Shown here piece by piece: positions 46,826 through 57,957 of a stretch of DNA of 64,000 nt. Position numbers and translations under genes: made by a program. This DNA comes from Heloderma charlesbogerti (Eukaryota; Chordata; Lepidosauria; Squamata; Helodermatidae), in the NCBI GenBank assembly GCA_026122225.1, contig JANEZZ010002198.1:62001-126000 (forward strand), written 5' to 3'. The notes beneath the pieces were generated by a model that made no database searches, had not been told where the DNA came from, and saw only the letters and a program-made list of their open reading frames with translations. Each line of letters starts with the position of its first letter. The first letter of the stretch is position 1.

Positions 46826-47232
46826 GGGAGCAATCCTATGGCTGCTAGTCAGTGGCTAGTCGGCCATAGGATATCTGGTTTTCCAGAAACTGACCTCCCC
46901 GCACTTCCGCGCTGCCTTGCAGGTGTGGAAAAGCCCCATGCTCTGCGTTCAGAAGAGGAGTGCGGAGCGGCCAAAATGGGGCACTCCTGGGGGGTGCTCT
47001 GGGGCAGGGAGGGCGGAAATGCCTGCACGACACATCCAATGTGTCATATGGTAGCCTTCTCCCCTGCTCCACCCTCCCATGGCTAGACAGCCGCAGTCGA
47101 CTGTCTAGCCGAAAATGCAGAGCAGGAGAAGCGCGGAGGGAACGGTCCCCTCCGTGCTTGTCCTGCCCTGCATTGGATAGGCAGTCGCCTCTGTGTTCGG
47201 CAGTGGCCACCTATCTGCATAGGATTGCGCCC
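46826..47232. mobile_element. GC-rich nonautonomous DNA element with AGGATTG-type ends
   Basis: Begins GGGAGCAATCCTATG and ends CATAGGATTGCGCCC, inverted termini with one mismatch. Flanks are TTAA on the left and TAAA on the right. Inside, an inverted pair around CTAGACAG...CTGTCTAG (47083-47106) and a repeated TCCCCTCCGTGC-like segment are visible. CpG-rich compared with the surroundings. The same terminal motif occurs in the smaller palindromes at 30809 and 62209. Confidence 0.75.
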
Positions 47233-49671
47233 TAAATTGCCAAAGGTAGCTTGAGTACAGGAGCAGGAATATGTAAGGCGGGACCAACAATGATAGGGGT
47301 TATTCACAAAATTAACTGGAATTGTTCACAGAGGAAGTTAGTCCCAGCCTGGCCCTATTATTAGACAGAGGCAGCCACTTCAGAGGATTGTAGAAGGTGT
47401 GTGTGTTGTTGGGCGGGCAGTCAGCAGGAGCAGCCTCTAACCATTTCTCCTGAGCCCGCTGACTGTCCCCCGGCTTTTGGAGAACAGTACTGTCTGAGCC
47501 ATATGGCCTGCTCTGCTCTTCCTCAACCAACACGCTGCTTTCAGGTGCACTGGAGGTGTTTGAAGTAAGATTCAATTACCAGCCTAGTCTCCACATGGAA
47601 GGAGCGGGGGGGGGGGGCACCATCTTGTCCTTTGTCTCAGGCAGCAAAATGTCTTGGGTTAGTCCACAAAATATTTTTTTTAAAAAATATATCTTCTGTG
47701 ATCTCTGTTTCTACAAAGATTAAACCAAAACTATACTATCATTTGAATGTACTTTACCGGATAAACAAAGTTAACGCCTAGTACCCCGTCAAGTACATTG
47801 AACACAACTTTTTAAAAAGCATGTGGAGATGGGTTCGAGCCAGCGGTGGGGAGGCAAGGGGGCAGAAAGATTATATGTGTGAAGGGCAAGGAAGAAAAAT
47901 CTGGGCTCATGAAGTTTGTCAGGATGCAAGAAAACAATATTAGAAGAAGCACTGAAGTGTAGCACCATTTTTTATCATGTCCAAATCATGTGATGGAGGT
48001 AGAGGCAAAAGGACAGTGGTACATCTTCACAAATAGTATCTGATTTTTCCATTAAAAAGGACTTTTTTTCACAGTATCTCCAATGAAATCCTAGATAGCA
48101 CAATCTCTCAAAATTCCCTGCATCCTCATTTTCCTATGGCACTGTCTGAAGTTTAAATTTTAATTCTTTCTCTTCTTATGTTCTGTTCCCTCCCCCCTCT
48201 ACTCTGCTAGTCTTTTTATATTCTGTTAGCGCCACTTTCCCTGCCCATGCCCCCAGAGGTTAATCATAATTAAAATCTGTCTATATTAAGAAACAACATT
48301 GCACAAAATCAATTTTCAAGCCTATTTAAAAGGCCTGCTTTACAATTAATGCATTTTCTACGGTGGAAGATTCTCAGATTAGTTAAGAAAAAGCAGGGTT
48401 CAGCCAAAGTGCGACACAATGTACCTCTTCCTGCAAATCATCTCTAAGAATACCTATCTGATCTAGTTAAGTCACTACCAACTGTGCTGGCACAATGCTG
48501 TTCCCCAAATAAGAGCCGTTGCTGGAACAGCTTAGGATATTAATCCCTTAAATAAGAATATTAACCAACAAAAAAGAGACATAAGTAATCAACATGTGGA
48601 TGGCAATCCCACTGTGAACAAAGATAAGGGGACTAGAGCAAAAAATCATTTTTAATCCTCATTGAGGGTATTTAGGCATATTTGGCCCCTCTCCAAGAGG
48701 GATATCATAATTCATATCTGTAGAATGAGGCTGGAAAGCTGAACAGATATTTCATAGATGCAGTCCAAGGTTTCCTGGCTAGATTTGTTTTAAGACATCT
48801 TTTAGAATGCATGAAATACTTGTCAATATGAAACATTGACACAGTGGCAGCTGAGTACAAAGAACGTTGTAACCGTGCATTTGGAATTCCAGTCAGTGAT
48901 TTGCAATGCCGGTACGGACAGGGAGAGCTTCTGAGCGACTTCCTTCGTGCCACTGTGGCTTCTACCCCAATTTGTTAATCTGCAGGGTGAGTGCTCACTT
49001 TGGGCACATATCCAGCCAAAGCTAAGTACATTTAAGTCCCACTGATTGCAGTGGCAGAGATTTAAACACATGCTTGGCCCTTCAAAATCAGTGGGACTTA
49101 AAAAATACTTGGCCTTGGCTGGATTGTGCCAGATTTTGTCAGAGCACCTTAAAATATAGTGCCAATGTTAAAATGCTAGGCACAGTGCCCAGTCCACCTT
49201 CATCCTCTACACAGCAGCAAAAAGACAGCCAAAAGACTATCAGCTCCTTAATTTCTAGCCATCCCATCACTATTTCTGGCAATTATATTCTCATGGCATC
49301 TTTGAACTCAGACTCCAAAAGGCACTTAACAAATGACCTACATTAGCTTGTATCCACACCCAGTACCATATTTGGGCTGCAGCCAGGTAGCCATTATATC
49401 AGAGAGCATTTAAGGAAAAAAGAATCACCTAAGCTACCTTTGCGCACCATAAATCTTACAAAATGCATCAGGAAAGAGCAACAGAAAGCACACAAACTCC
49501 AGTTTTCAAACTGAAGCTTAAAGCACAGGATGTGTGCTCCACAATCTTTTCAGAAGAACAGAAAATCCTTTCCCATAGTAAATGGAAGAATAAGGGCATG
49601 ATCTCTGAGCACTTTTAAGTACCCTGTTGAATATCTCTAGATTTGGATGGATAACCTGATCAGCATTTATT
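47233..49671. other. intergenic, no gene recognised
   Basis: G-run at 47607-47617. A half copy of the short palindromic dispersed repeat lies near 49030-49130. Nothing else supported. Confidence 0.4.
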
Positions 49672-49890
49672 GATTTGTTTTATTTATTACATTTATATCC
49701 TGCCTTTCCAGGATAGTGCCCAAGACTCTATTAATAATTATATTATTATATAATACATTGTATATATATATTGTACAATAATGTAATATCACACCCTATT
49801 AATTAATCAATCAATTATCATATGGCACATCTACATCGCATTACAATAAAAACATAGAACATAATAAATATGAAATGTAAAATATAAAAT
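49672..49890 (-). mobile_element. L3-like LINE 3' end, outer layer of a nest (left part)
   Basis: TTTATTTATTACATTTATAT then CCTGCCTTTCCAGGATAG is the reverse complement of the usual L3-type 3' end. It passes into AT-rich microsatellite-like sequence. A possible continuation lies at 53330-53525 beyond the jockey-like LINE. Confidence 0.5.
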
Positions 49891-51253
49891 ATAGACAGGA
49901 ATATTACAAACGTATGTCTAGGTTACAGATATAGTTTTTTACTTCAGTTGTCACAGCCAGGAAATCAGCAAAGTCTCCATTGTAGGCTCGGTTTCGACAC
50001 TCTGTCACTATATGTTGGATAGTTTGTTTTTCAGTCCCGCAATCACAATTTGATGATGTTGTTTTGTCCCATTTATAAAGGGCATCTGCACATCTACCAT
50101 GACCTGTGCGAATTCGGTTCAAGGTTGTCCATATTGCACGGGGCCGGTCAAATCCAGGTGGTTTTTCCAAGATGCAGGGCAAGCTTCGGCAATGTGGAGG
50201 GCAGTTTCCTAGCCAATGTTGTTTCCACGTGTTGTGGATATTGAAATCATCTTCTAGAAGAGCTTTAGTGGTAGAAATGGCTGGATGTCTCCATCTTAAC
50301 CTGTTTCGCTCCAAGTAGGCTATGTCATTTAATATTGGTATTAAATATTGGAGATTGGAGATTGTCAATAATCTTCCGATATTCTTGAAGAAGGGCGCTC
50401 TTTCGTCTTGCATCCGGAGGTGGTATATGGCTCAAAACAGGCAGCCAGTATGTGGATCATATCATCCCACTAACAATACACATTGACTCATGCAGTTGTG
50501 TATTGATCTTTCTCGTGTGTGGACTATTAAGCCACACTGGGGCACAGTACTCTGCTGCTGAGTAAACCAGACTGAGTACGGTCGTTCTCGGTGTATCTGC
50601 TGTTGAGCCCCAGCTAGTGCCGCATAGTTTGTGTAGAATGTTATTTCTACTTCTCAGTTTGGCAGCAGCTTTCATCAAGTGTTCTTTATAGGAAAGTGTC
50701 CTATCCAGTGTGACCCCAAAATATTTGGGATGCATGTTGTGATTGAGCCGGTTTCCCTTAAATTGAACGTTGAGCTCTCTGCCTGCTGATCTATTACAAA
50801 GGTGGAAGCATGTTACTTCTGTCTTTGTTGGATTGGGCTGTAACCTCCGCTTACAGAAATATTTATCCAGTATGTCTAGATCAGAAGTGAGAACATCTTC
50901 AGTTATCTTAAAGGATTTATGTTGTGTGGCTATAGCCCAATCATCCGCGTAGCCAAACTTCCTCGACTTTGTGTGTGGTATGTCAGCTATGTATAGACTG
51001 AAAAGGAGAGGTGCAAGAACCGAGCCTTGTGGTAGTCCGTTGTTTAAAATTTTAGGGACGCTAGTATCCTCTCCTATAGTCACAGAGAAAGTTCTTCCAG
51101 CAAGCATATTATCAATAAGTCAGGTAGTTTTTCAGCATGAGGTTACTTGTATTAATTTATAAAGTAGTCCATGTCTCCACACTGTATCATATTCTGCACT
51201 TAAATCTATAAAAGCAACTGATGTTTTTTGCTTCGCCTGATATCCTGCTTCTA

Positions 51254-52910
51254 CAGTCAGGGCCAGAAATATTGGAACAGGGATAACTATTTTGGCAGTT
51301 GGCCTCTGTACACCACCACATTGGTTGAAAGGAAGATGGGAGAGAAGTCAGGACTTTCAGCTGTAATTCAAGGGGTTTGACAAAAGTGGGGCACTAACCA
51401 TTCAGGAAGGACAGCCAACACACACACCCATCGTTGGTGGCTCATAAGTAATGGAACAAACCAACATCATTTCACACTTAAGGATCGCCTTTAATACCTG
51501 GATGAAAATCCTTTGCAGTCAATGGCTGCTTGAAGTCTGGAGCCCATGGACATGACCAAATGTTGAGTTTCCTCCCTCGAAATGCTTTGCCAGGCCTTTA
51601 CTACAGCTGCCTTCAGCTGCTGCTTGTTTGTGGGTCTTTCTGCCTTCAGTCTTGTCTTCAGTAAGTGAAAAGCATGCTCTATTGGGTGGAGATCAGGTGA
51701 CTGACTTGGCCATTGAAGAACATCCCACTTCTTTGCCTGGAGAAACTCTTGGGTAGCTTTTGCTGTATGTTTTGGGTCATTATCCATCTGCAATATGAAG
51801 CAGCGTCCTATCAGTTTGGCAGCATTCGGCCAAATCTGAGCAGAAAGTATAGTCCTATACACTTCAGAATTCACCCTGCTGCTTTTACCAGCAGTTAGGT
51901 CATCAATAAACACCAGTGACTTGGTTTCATCGGCAGCCATTCATGCCCATGCCATAACACTGCCTCTACCATGTTTGACAGATGATGTGGTATGCTTTGG
52001 AACATGAGCTGTTCCTTTCCTTCCCAATACTTTTCTCTTCCCATCATTCTGGTACAAGTTAATCTTGGTTTCATCGGTCCAAAGAATCTTATTCCAGAAC
52101 TGGGCAGGATTTTTTAGATGTTTGTTGGCAAAGGCTAATCTTGCCTTTCAGTTCTTGAGCATTACCAGTGGTTTGCACCTTGTTGTGAAGCAACACAACT
52201 GTATGTATTTGCATTCTGTATTTACATTCATAAAGCCGTCTATTGACCGTAGATGTTGATAGTGACATGGCTACCTCCTCAAGAGCGTTCTTGACCTGGC
52301 TAGATGTTGTAAAAGGGTTTCTCTTCACCATGAGCAGCATTCTGCGGTCATCCACTTTAGTTGTCTTCCGTGGTCTGCCAGGCCTTTTGCTGTTGCTGAG
52401 CTTGCCAGTTAATTCCTTCTTTTTCAGGATGTTCCAAACTGTTGTGCTGACCACTCCCACTGTTTTTGCTATCTCTCTGATGGGTTTATTTTGTTTCTTC
52501 AGTCTAATGATGGACTCCTTCACTCGCATGGACGTCTCTTTGGACCTCATGTTGGGAGTTCGAGTGAACAGCTACCAAATGCAAATGTAACACTCAGAAC
52601 CACCTCCAGGCCTTTTATCTGCTTGATTGGACATGGGGCACCCAGGAAACAGGCCACCCCTGGCCATGCAGCTGCTTGTCAGCCATTTGTTCCATTACTT
52701 ATGAGCCCCCAACGATGGGAGTGTGTGTATGCCACTGGCTGCACTTCCTGAATGGTTAGTGCCTCACTTTTGCCAAACCCCTTGAATTACAGCTGAAAGT
52801 CTTGACTTCGCTCCGATCTGGGTGTGTTTCCTTTCAACTTCAATGTGGTGGTGTACAGAGGCCAACTGCCAAAACAGTTATCCTTGTTCCAATATTTCTG
52901 GCCCTGACTG
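51254..52910 (-). mobile_element. Tc1 transposon with long terminal inverted repeats and TA duplication
   Basis: Both ends start CAGTCAGGGCCAGAAATATT reading inward. The inverted repeats run about 210-225 bp (51254-51462 and about 52686-52910) with few mismatches, and repeat a TGGAACAA-type motif at their outer and inner parts, as in IR/DR Tc1 elements. TA dinucleotides at 51252-51253 and 52911-52912 are the target duplication. The length of about 1.66 kb is that of a complete Tc1 element. It sits inside the jockey-like LINE. Confidence 0.96.
51491..52550 (-). pseudogene. Tc1-type DD34E transposase, inactivated
   Basis: Starts at ATG 52550 (MRSKETSMRVKESIIRL) with paired helix-turn-helix DNA-binding regions, a GRPRKTT AT-hook-like linker, then KILWTDETKINLYQND (first catalytic Asp), VFIDDL, FILQMDNDPKHTAKATQEFL (second Asp) and SQSPDLHPIEHAFHLL (Glu). 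There are 34 residues between the second Asp and the Glu, the DD34E signature. Defects: a frameshift near 52145-52150 after KRPG..NRRLYE and the QELKGK segment, and an in-frame TGA near 51945 just before MAADETKSLVF. It ends at 51491. All three catalytic residues are still encoded, but the frame is broken. Confidence 0.94.
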
Positions 52911-53329
52911 TATATAGGTTGTTAGTGAAAGCACTTGGTCAGCGCAGCTTCATGTGGGGCGAAATCCAGCTTGTTCCACTGAAATTATCTGAAGTATCTT
53001 CTGGCTGATTCTATTATGCAGAAGCCTTTTGAGAGGCTTATAGACAGTGCTTAGCAGTGCAATTGGTCGATAATTCTTTGGTTGGTCATTTGTTTTTCCC
53101 GGTTTGAGTATTGCGATGATTTTTGCTTCCTTCATCTTGTGTGGTATTATACCTGTCTCCATAATATCCTAAAAGAATTCTGCCAACTATCTTTTTGCAT
53201 ATTTTCCACAATGCAGGAGGAATTCAGGATGTATACCATCATGTCCAGGTGCCTTGCCAGCTTTTATATCCTTGAGTGCATTTGTAATTTCAAAGGGGGA
53301 AAAAGGGCATGAATATTCAGACCCTATTG

Positions 53330-53525
53330 ATAAAGATAAAATGCAGAATTATAATTAAAACATAAAACAAATAAATTATAAACACAACTGAAAACACACC
53401 GATATAAAAAAGAAATAAACAGCATTCATACACCATTTAAAACCTACTTCAGCATACAAGTCAGCTTAAAAACCAAAAGCCTGTCTGAATAAGCATTTAA
53501 GTCTTCATTTCATAATAAAACCTAT
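53330..53525 (-). mobile_element. L3-like LINE 3' end, outer layer of the nest (right part)
   Basis: AAACATAAAACAAATAAATT, AAAAGCCTGTCTGAATAAGC and ATTTAAGTCTTCATTTCA resemble the interior of the reversed L3-type tail seen complete at 32951-33120 (AAGTCTTAAAGAATCATC). It probably continues 49672-49890. Confidence 0.4.
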
Positions 53526-53530
53526 ATTCT

Positions 53531-54563
53531 TGTCAAGACTCGACTTTCTGTCACACTTCTGGCAAGCCAACACTCAAACACAAATAGCAGCAAACCCTTT
53601 ATTGTAGCAGATACGGTTATATAGACTTGCTTACTAGAGCTTGGGGCTTATAACATTTACAAGCCAATAAATCAGACAGCTTAGACAGATGCTGTTGGCA
53701 CATTGCTTTGTTCAAGAGAAAGTTCCAAGGCTAGAATTCACACAGTGTCAGAAACAATAGTTTAAGTCCAGCAATATATTTCAAGGGAGGGTCTCAGTGG
53801 TACAGAATTTAAGACAGAAAAGAGTCCAAGATTAATGATAACTTCAGGTAAGTCCAGGTTTGTTCAAGACATAGTTCAAGAGAAAGTTTCAAGGCTAAAA
53901 TCCATACAGAGAGATCATGTCCAACATTACATTCTAGGTCAGGATCTCTATGGTATAGATTTCAAGGCAGACAAAAGTCCAATAAGTAAGTCCAAGCAAG
54001 AAATCATTCCAGCCAAACAAAGATGAAAGCACACGATTCAAGATAAACAAGAGTTCATGATTAGTCCAGGCAATTCAAGGCAGACAAGAATTCACAAAAA
54101 GTCCAGGCAAGAAACCATTTTGGGCAAATAAACAATGATATTCCCAGCTCTGTAGCCTCTGCACCGGCTTAAATACAGGGGAAGGCCTGCTGTACCTCCT
54201 GTCCTGTTGATCTATCCTGACAGGGGAATCTGGCCCACAAGTGGCCACTATGTTGAAAAGGGCGTCTCTGTTCTGCCCTTTTCAGCTGACATCTCCAACT
54301 GGGTGACACCTCCGAAACCTCCTCCCCTGCAGAGTCCTGTTTGGTTCCCTCGGAAGATTTCTCTGGACTGATTCAAGGCCCTGTCTTGCACCCACCCCAC
54401 CCTTTTGCCCTGCATTCAGATGGGGAGCAAGGCACAGCCAGGCTCTCAGGCACTGAGTTTCCCATGACTTTGCTGGGTTCACAGTCGTCCTACTTGAAGT
54501 CCGACTCAGATTCTGGCTCTAAAGCCATAGGGCCCAGAATGGTGCTGGGGTTAGGCCCAACCA
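53531..54563 (-). mobile_element. candidate solo LTR with internal tandem repeats
   Basis: On the + strand it opens TGTCAAGACT and may close GGCCCAACCA. The flanking TTCT at 53527-53530 and 54564-54567 would be a 4-bp TSD. On the minus strand a CTGTATTTAAGCCGGTGCAG promoter-like block lies near 54160-54178 and an AATAAA signal at 53603-53598, giving U3-R-U5 order. Between them, units such as GTTCAAGAGAAAGTT(C/T)CAAGGCTA recur about 180 bp apart (53711 and 53876), and AAGTCCAGG(C/T) motifs recur at shorter spacing to 54100. Ends less certain than for the LTR at 7082. Confidence 0.5.
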
Positions 54564-54567
54564 TTCT

Positions 54568-55217
54568 GTATATGAGTTTCTCCTACAGCATCTTCTCATA
54601 GCAATCTATTTCAAAGTTGCCCATAAGACCTCGTGTTATTCATTTAGCAATATTGTGCACCCAGTGTACACTACACATAGGTATTGTGAATAGCTGCCTA
54701 TACCACCTCAGAATAGTCCAGTCAGCTCATAACAGGGTAAGGGAAAATTCAAGCAGCCAAATTTCAAGGCATATGATCCAGCCAACATTGAATACCTTTA
54801 AGTCCCTTTAGGTTTATATGGGAAAACTAAGGCTATGCTCAAATCTCTCCCATTGAACTCAATTGGAACTAAACATTCTTAACATTGGCTGGATCATGTC
54901 TGTGCTGATTATGCCTCAAGGTGAATAAGGTTCTTTCTCAATACATAATTAACCTATGGAACCCACAGCTATAAGATGTGATGCCAGTCAACTAGCTTAG
55001 GGCTAAACTGTATGCTATGTGTAGCATGTAGCTGATCCTAACCTTTTTTTGTCATTAATTTAAGTACACATGGCCCTAAACCAAATCAGGACCACTGCAT
55101 GCAGGTGTGTGGGGGGGAACCTTCCCACCCAGCTGCTTCCCCACCACCACCTAAATGCCCCCCCCCCCGCAAACATGCAGGGGCTAAAAGAAAACAACAA
55201 CGAACTCCATTGGCTTT
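54568..55217. other. intergenic, no gene recognised
   Basis: C/G runs near 55110 and 55158-55170. No feature supported. Confidence 0.4.
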
Positions 55218-55440
55218 TTTAAAGGATTAGACAAATTAAGGGAGGATGGTTCTATCTGTGACTGTTAGCCCCAATAGCTTAATGGAACCTCCTCATTCAG
55301 ACAGAGGCAGTAGACCACTGGGGATAAATGACAGCAGAAAGCTGTTGCCTTTGTGCCCAGCTTCTAAGTTTCCAAGAAGCTTACAAAACACTAGATTGGA
55401 CTGAACTTTCGTTGGAACCAGAAAAGCTCTCATGTTCTTC
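55218..55440 (+). mobile_element. CR1-like LINE 3'-end fragment
   Basis: AAAGGATTAGACAAATTAAG, AGCCCCAATAGCTTAATGGA, CAGAGGCAGTAGACCACTGG and CTCATGTTCTTCTCA follow the CR1 3' order. Confidence 0.75.
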
Positions 55441-55533
55441 TCATAGGTGAACACTGACATGGAATAATCATTTCAGCCAAGCTGGCCATCATATCTGCAA
55501 TTAGAAGACAAAAAATGTGCTGATGTCTGTACT

Positions 55534-55580
55534 TAAGGTTAATGATGCAACCCTCACTAAGGGTTGCATCATTAACCTTA
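55534..55580. repeat. perfect 21-bp inverted repeat with 5-nt loop
   Basis: The arms 55534-55554 and 55560-55580 are exact reverse complements around CACTA. The arms contain GGTTAATGATGCAACCC. Could form a strong hairpin or cruciform; no surrounding gene. Confidence 0.95.
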
Positions 55581-56059
55581 ATCCTCCATTAAAATCAATG
55601 GGATTCACTTCCAAAATAAAGATATATATTTCAGCATCAAAATGAAGTTGCTGTACTCATGCTGCCTGTCCATGCCTTTTACTAGACAATAATATCCAGG
55701 CATTTTGAGTTGCCTCACTCTCTTCTATAGAACCAAAATAGTTGTTTACCTGTAGTTGGCAGTACGAGTGTTTAAACATGTAGGTACCTACAAAAGGTTC
55801 AGATCCAGAGACTGAGTGTAACTGATAAATGCATTCTTAGGAAGTCAGGTCATTTGGAATTGCAGTTGTATCTTATCTTTCTTAAAATCGGACTAGCCCT
55901 TGGGGTAGAGTCCATGCTTGTGTTCAGGGCTCTTGAGAATCAAAGTCCACATCAAAGCCAGATCCAAAGGGGGAGGAGATAGTTGGCCAGCCTCCATTGA
56001 CCCACAGGCATATGTTTCTGGTCAGATATCAAAACTATCAGTTACAAACCAGTATAGCA
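55581..56059. other. intergenic, no gene recognised
   Basis: No supportable features. Confidence 0.4.
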
Positions 56060-56165
56060 GGGGTGCAGAACCTCAGGTCCGGGGGCCAAATCTGGCCCTC
56101 TGGGATTTCCCAGATAGTCATGCCCCCTTCCCCGGCTCCTAAAAAGTGCATTCATCCTAAAAAGC
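56060..56165. mobile_element. hAT-like element fragment (left end)
   Basis: CAGGGGTGCAGAACCTCAGG, GGGGGCCAAATCTGGCCC and TAGTCATGCCCCCTTCCCC match the left part of the element at 34656-34996. The right end was not found. Confidence 0.6.
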
Positions 56166-56324
56166 CTGGTTGTTGGGATAAGCTCCAGCTCAGCATTTTC
56201 CATGTTGCTGTGCAAGAGACTGCAGAAGCCACATGTGACCTTCCTCTGTAGCCACTCCCCAGAAGTTCTCTTGAGCCAAAGGATGGTGGCTATAGAGCAA
56301 TAAAGCAACTTGGCATGGACACAT

Positions 56325-56372
56325 AGGATGCTGTTTCTACTGAGTCAGGCATTGGTCCATTCAGCTCAGTAC
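56325..56372 (-). mobile_element. tRNA-derived SINE, 3' fragment
   Basis: GGATGCTGTTTCTACTGAGT then CAGGCATTGGTCCATTCAGC is the reversed 3' end of the SINE at 19163-19353. Confidence 0.6.
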
Positions 56373-56379
56373 TGACTAC

Positions 56380-56482
56380 GCCCCAGATGACAACTCCCAG
56401 CAGCCCCAACTAGCATGGCCAGTGGTCAGGGATTATGGGAGTTATAGTCCAAAACTTTGGGAGGGCACTGGGTCGCCTACCC
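56380..56482. mobile_element. hAT-like MITE fragment, 'CCAGATGTTTTGGAC' family
   Basis: GATGACAACTCCCAGCAGCC, CAACTAGCATGGCCAGTGG and GGAGTTATAGTCCAAAACTT, then GGGCACTGGGTCGCCTACCC. Diverged copy. Confidence 0.7.
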
Positions 56483-57880
56483 CTTGTCTACATTGGGCTC
56501 TACTCAGATACCAGAATTTTTGAAACCCCCCACAATGGCAAAGGCAGCCCTATCTGAGAGCAGGATCTCTGAACCAGCAGGTAGGTGGAAGATAATCAAC
56601 AACATATGGCTTACTGCACCGTAGGCCGATTCAGCCTGTGCAGAGGCTTCTGGTCCTGACGTTGCTTGTGCTGGTGCCTTTCTTGGCAGCTTCCTGTTTC
56701 ATGTCCTAACTGGAATTTGAGTCATGGGCAGGGGCAGCTGAAGCCCATTGGCCAGGTTAACCAGTGCAGTAATAGGACCTGCCTTAGTGGGCCTCCACTG
56801 GAAATCAAGCATCTCAACCAACCGGACTGTGCAACCTGGTGCTGGGGTCTTGTGGAGATAACCTTGTGGGTATTTCCTTTTTTAGGGAGAGCTGTGTAAG
56901 TTACTAGTGCTCAGCAGTCCCCAAAGCAGTGGATTACTGCTTTAGCAATAGGTAATGAGAACTGGCACCAGTTATATGTGTAATGGAGCAAAATGGAAAC
57001 AGTTTAACTTTCCACACCTACACAAGTTTGTCGAGCACTAATCTTAGTCCATCCTCTTGAATACTCCAGGAATAGACAGAGAACTATTATGCCCATCAGT
57101 TATATTAAATAATTATATTAAATGGATGTTACAAAGTACCCCAAATTCTGCTGTTTTGAGAAGGGGCCTGTATCTGGGAGGGGACCTGGGGCTTTTGGAC
57201 TAGGAGAAGAGCAGAAAAACACATTCCATAGGATATTAAGGCCTTGCATGTCCCAAGTGAAGCTGCAGACTTCATGCAAACAGCTTTCTGGACAGCCATG
57301 GTGCTCTGATTGCCTTAATTCCTCAATGTGAACATTTGCAAATTTCAGATCTTGCCTCAGGAGGACAACCACAGAAGCCCCCACCATGAAATATGTTATG
57401 CTAATTGCTAATCTTCTTGTTTAAGCCAAATGGAAGGAAAATTTGAGAATTCAACATCTTTTTAAAGCTGTGAGACGCTGAAAACCCAATATTGCATAAG
57501 CCAACATGCCCACGATGCTCTTTTGTCACCTTTGTTTAAGACAGTCACCAAAATCCCTCTGCCTGTCTTGCTCACCTGGACCTCTGATAGCAGGGAGATA
57601 TTTATGCAAAAATATCACCCATCAACTCCTACCCATCACAAAGGAAAAGGGAGCCCATTGTCTTCTTTCTTCCCTAAGTGTCTGACACTGGAAAAATCCA
57701 TTTTCCAACATCAGGTGAGCAATTTGTCTGGTTTTATTTTAATTACTAAATCCTGAGAAGAGGGATAAAAAGAACAACCTAGATTTTTCGGGGGGGGGGC
57801 AGGGAGAGAAGAATCCTTCCATCCAAGGAGAACCCTCACACTTTCTGCTCAGAAGAGCAACCCAACCCCTATTTTCCTTC
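56483..57880. other. intergenic, no gene recognised
   Basis: G-run at 57790-57799. No feature supported. Confidence 0.4.
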
Positions 57881-57904
57881 CCTCTGTCTCCCCCTCTTTT
57901 GCAG

Positions 57905-57957
57905 AGAAGGAGCTCAATAGAGCTTCTCATCACTTCACAAGTCAGCGGATACATAAA
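57905..57957 (+). other. possible small exon (splice-site context only)
   Basis: CTCCCCCTCTTTTGCAG ends at 57904 and GTAAAT follows 57957. The 53-nt segment between is open in two frames and resembles no protein I know. Splice sites this short occur by chance; listed only as a candidate. Confidence 0.15.

Larger units (their letters stand above)
49895..53325 (-). mobile_element. jockey-superfamily non-LTR retrotransposon, split by a Tc1 element
   Basis: Minus-strand coding in three blocks. At 53162-52950: KEAKIIAILKPGKTN and NYRPIALLSTVYKPLKRLLH. Across the junction near 51225: VAFIDLSAEYDTVWRHGLLY (RT motif A). At 51107-50457: NNGLPQGSVLAPLLFSLYIA and FGYADDWAIATQ (catalytic YADD). At 50413-49904: PGFDRPRAIWTTLNRIRTGH and CDCGTEKQTIQHIVTECRNR, a C-terminal Cys/His region typical of jockey-like elements. 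TAA for the last block lies at about 49904. Order and spacing fit one element; stops and frame changes disable it. Clade (for example Vingi-like or another jockey group) is not decided. Confidence 0.8.

Noticed and set aside
52243..52590. Plus-strand frame of 115 codons
   Set aside because: Antisense to the Tc1 transposase DNA-binding region.
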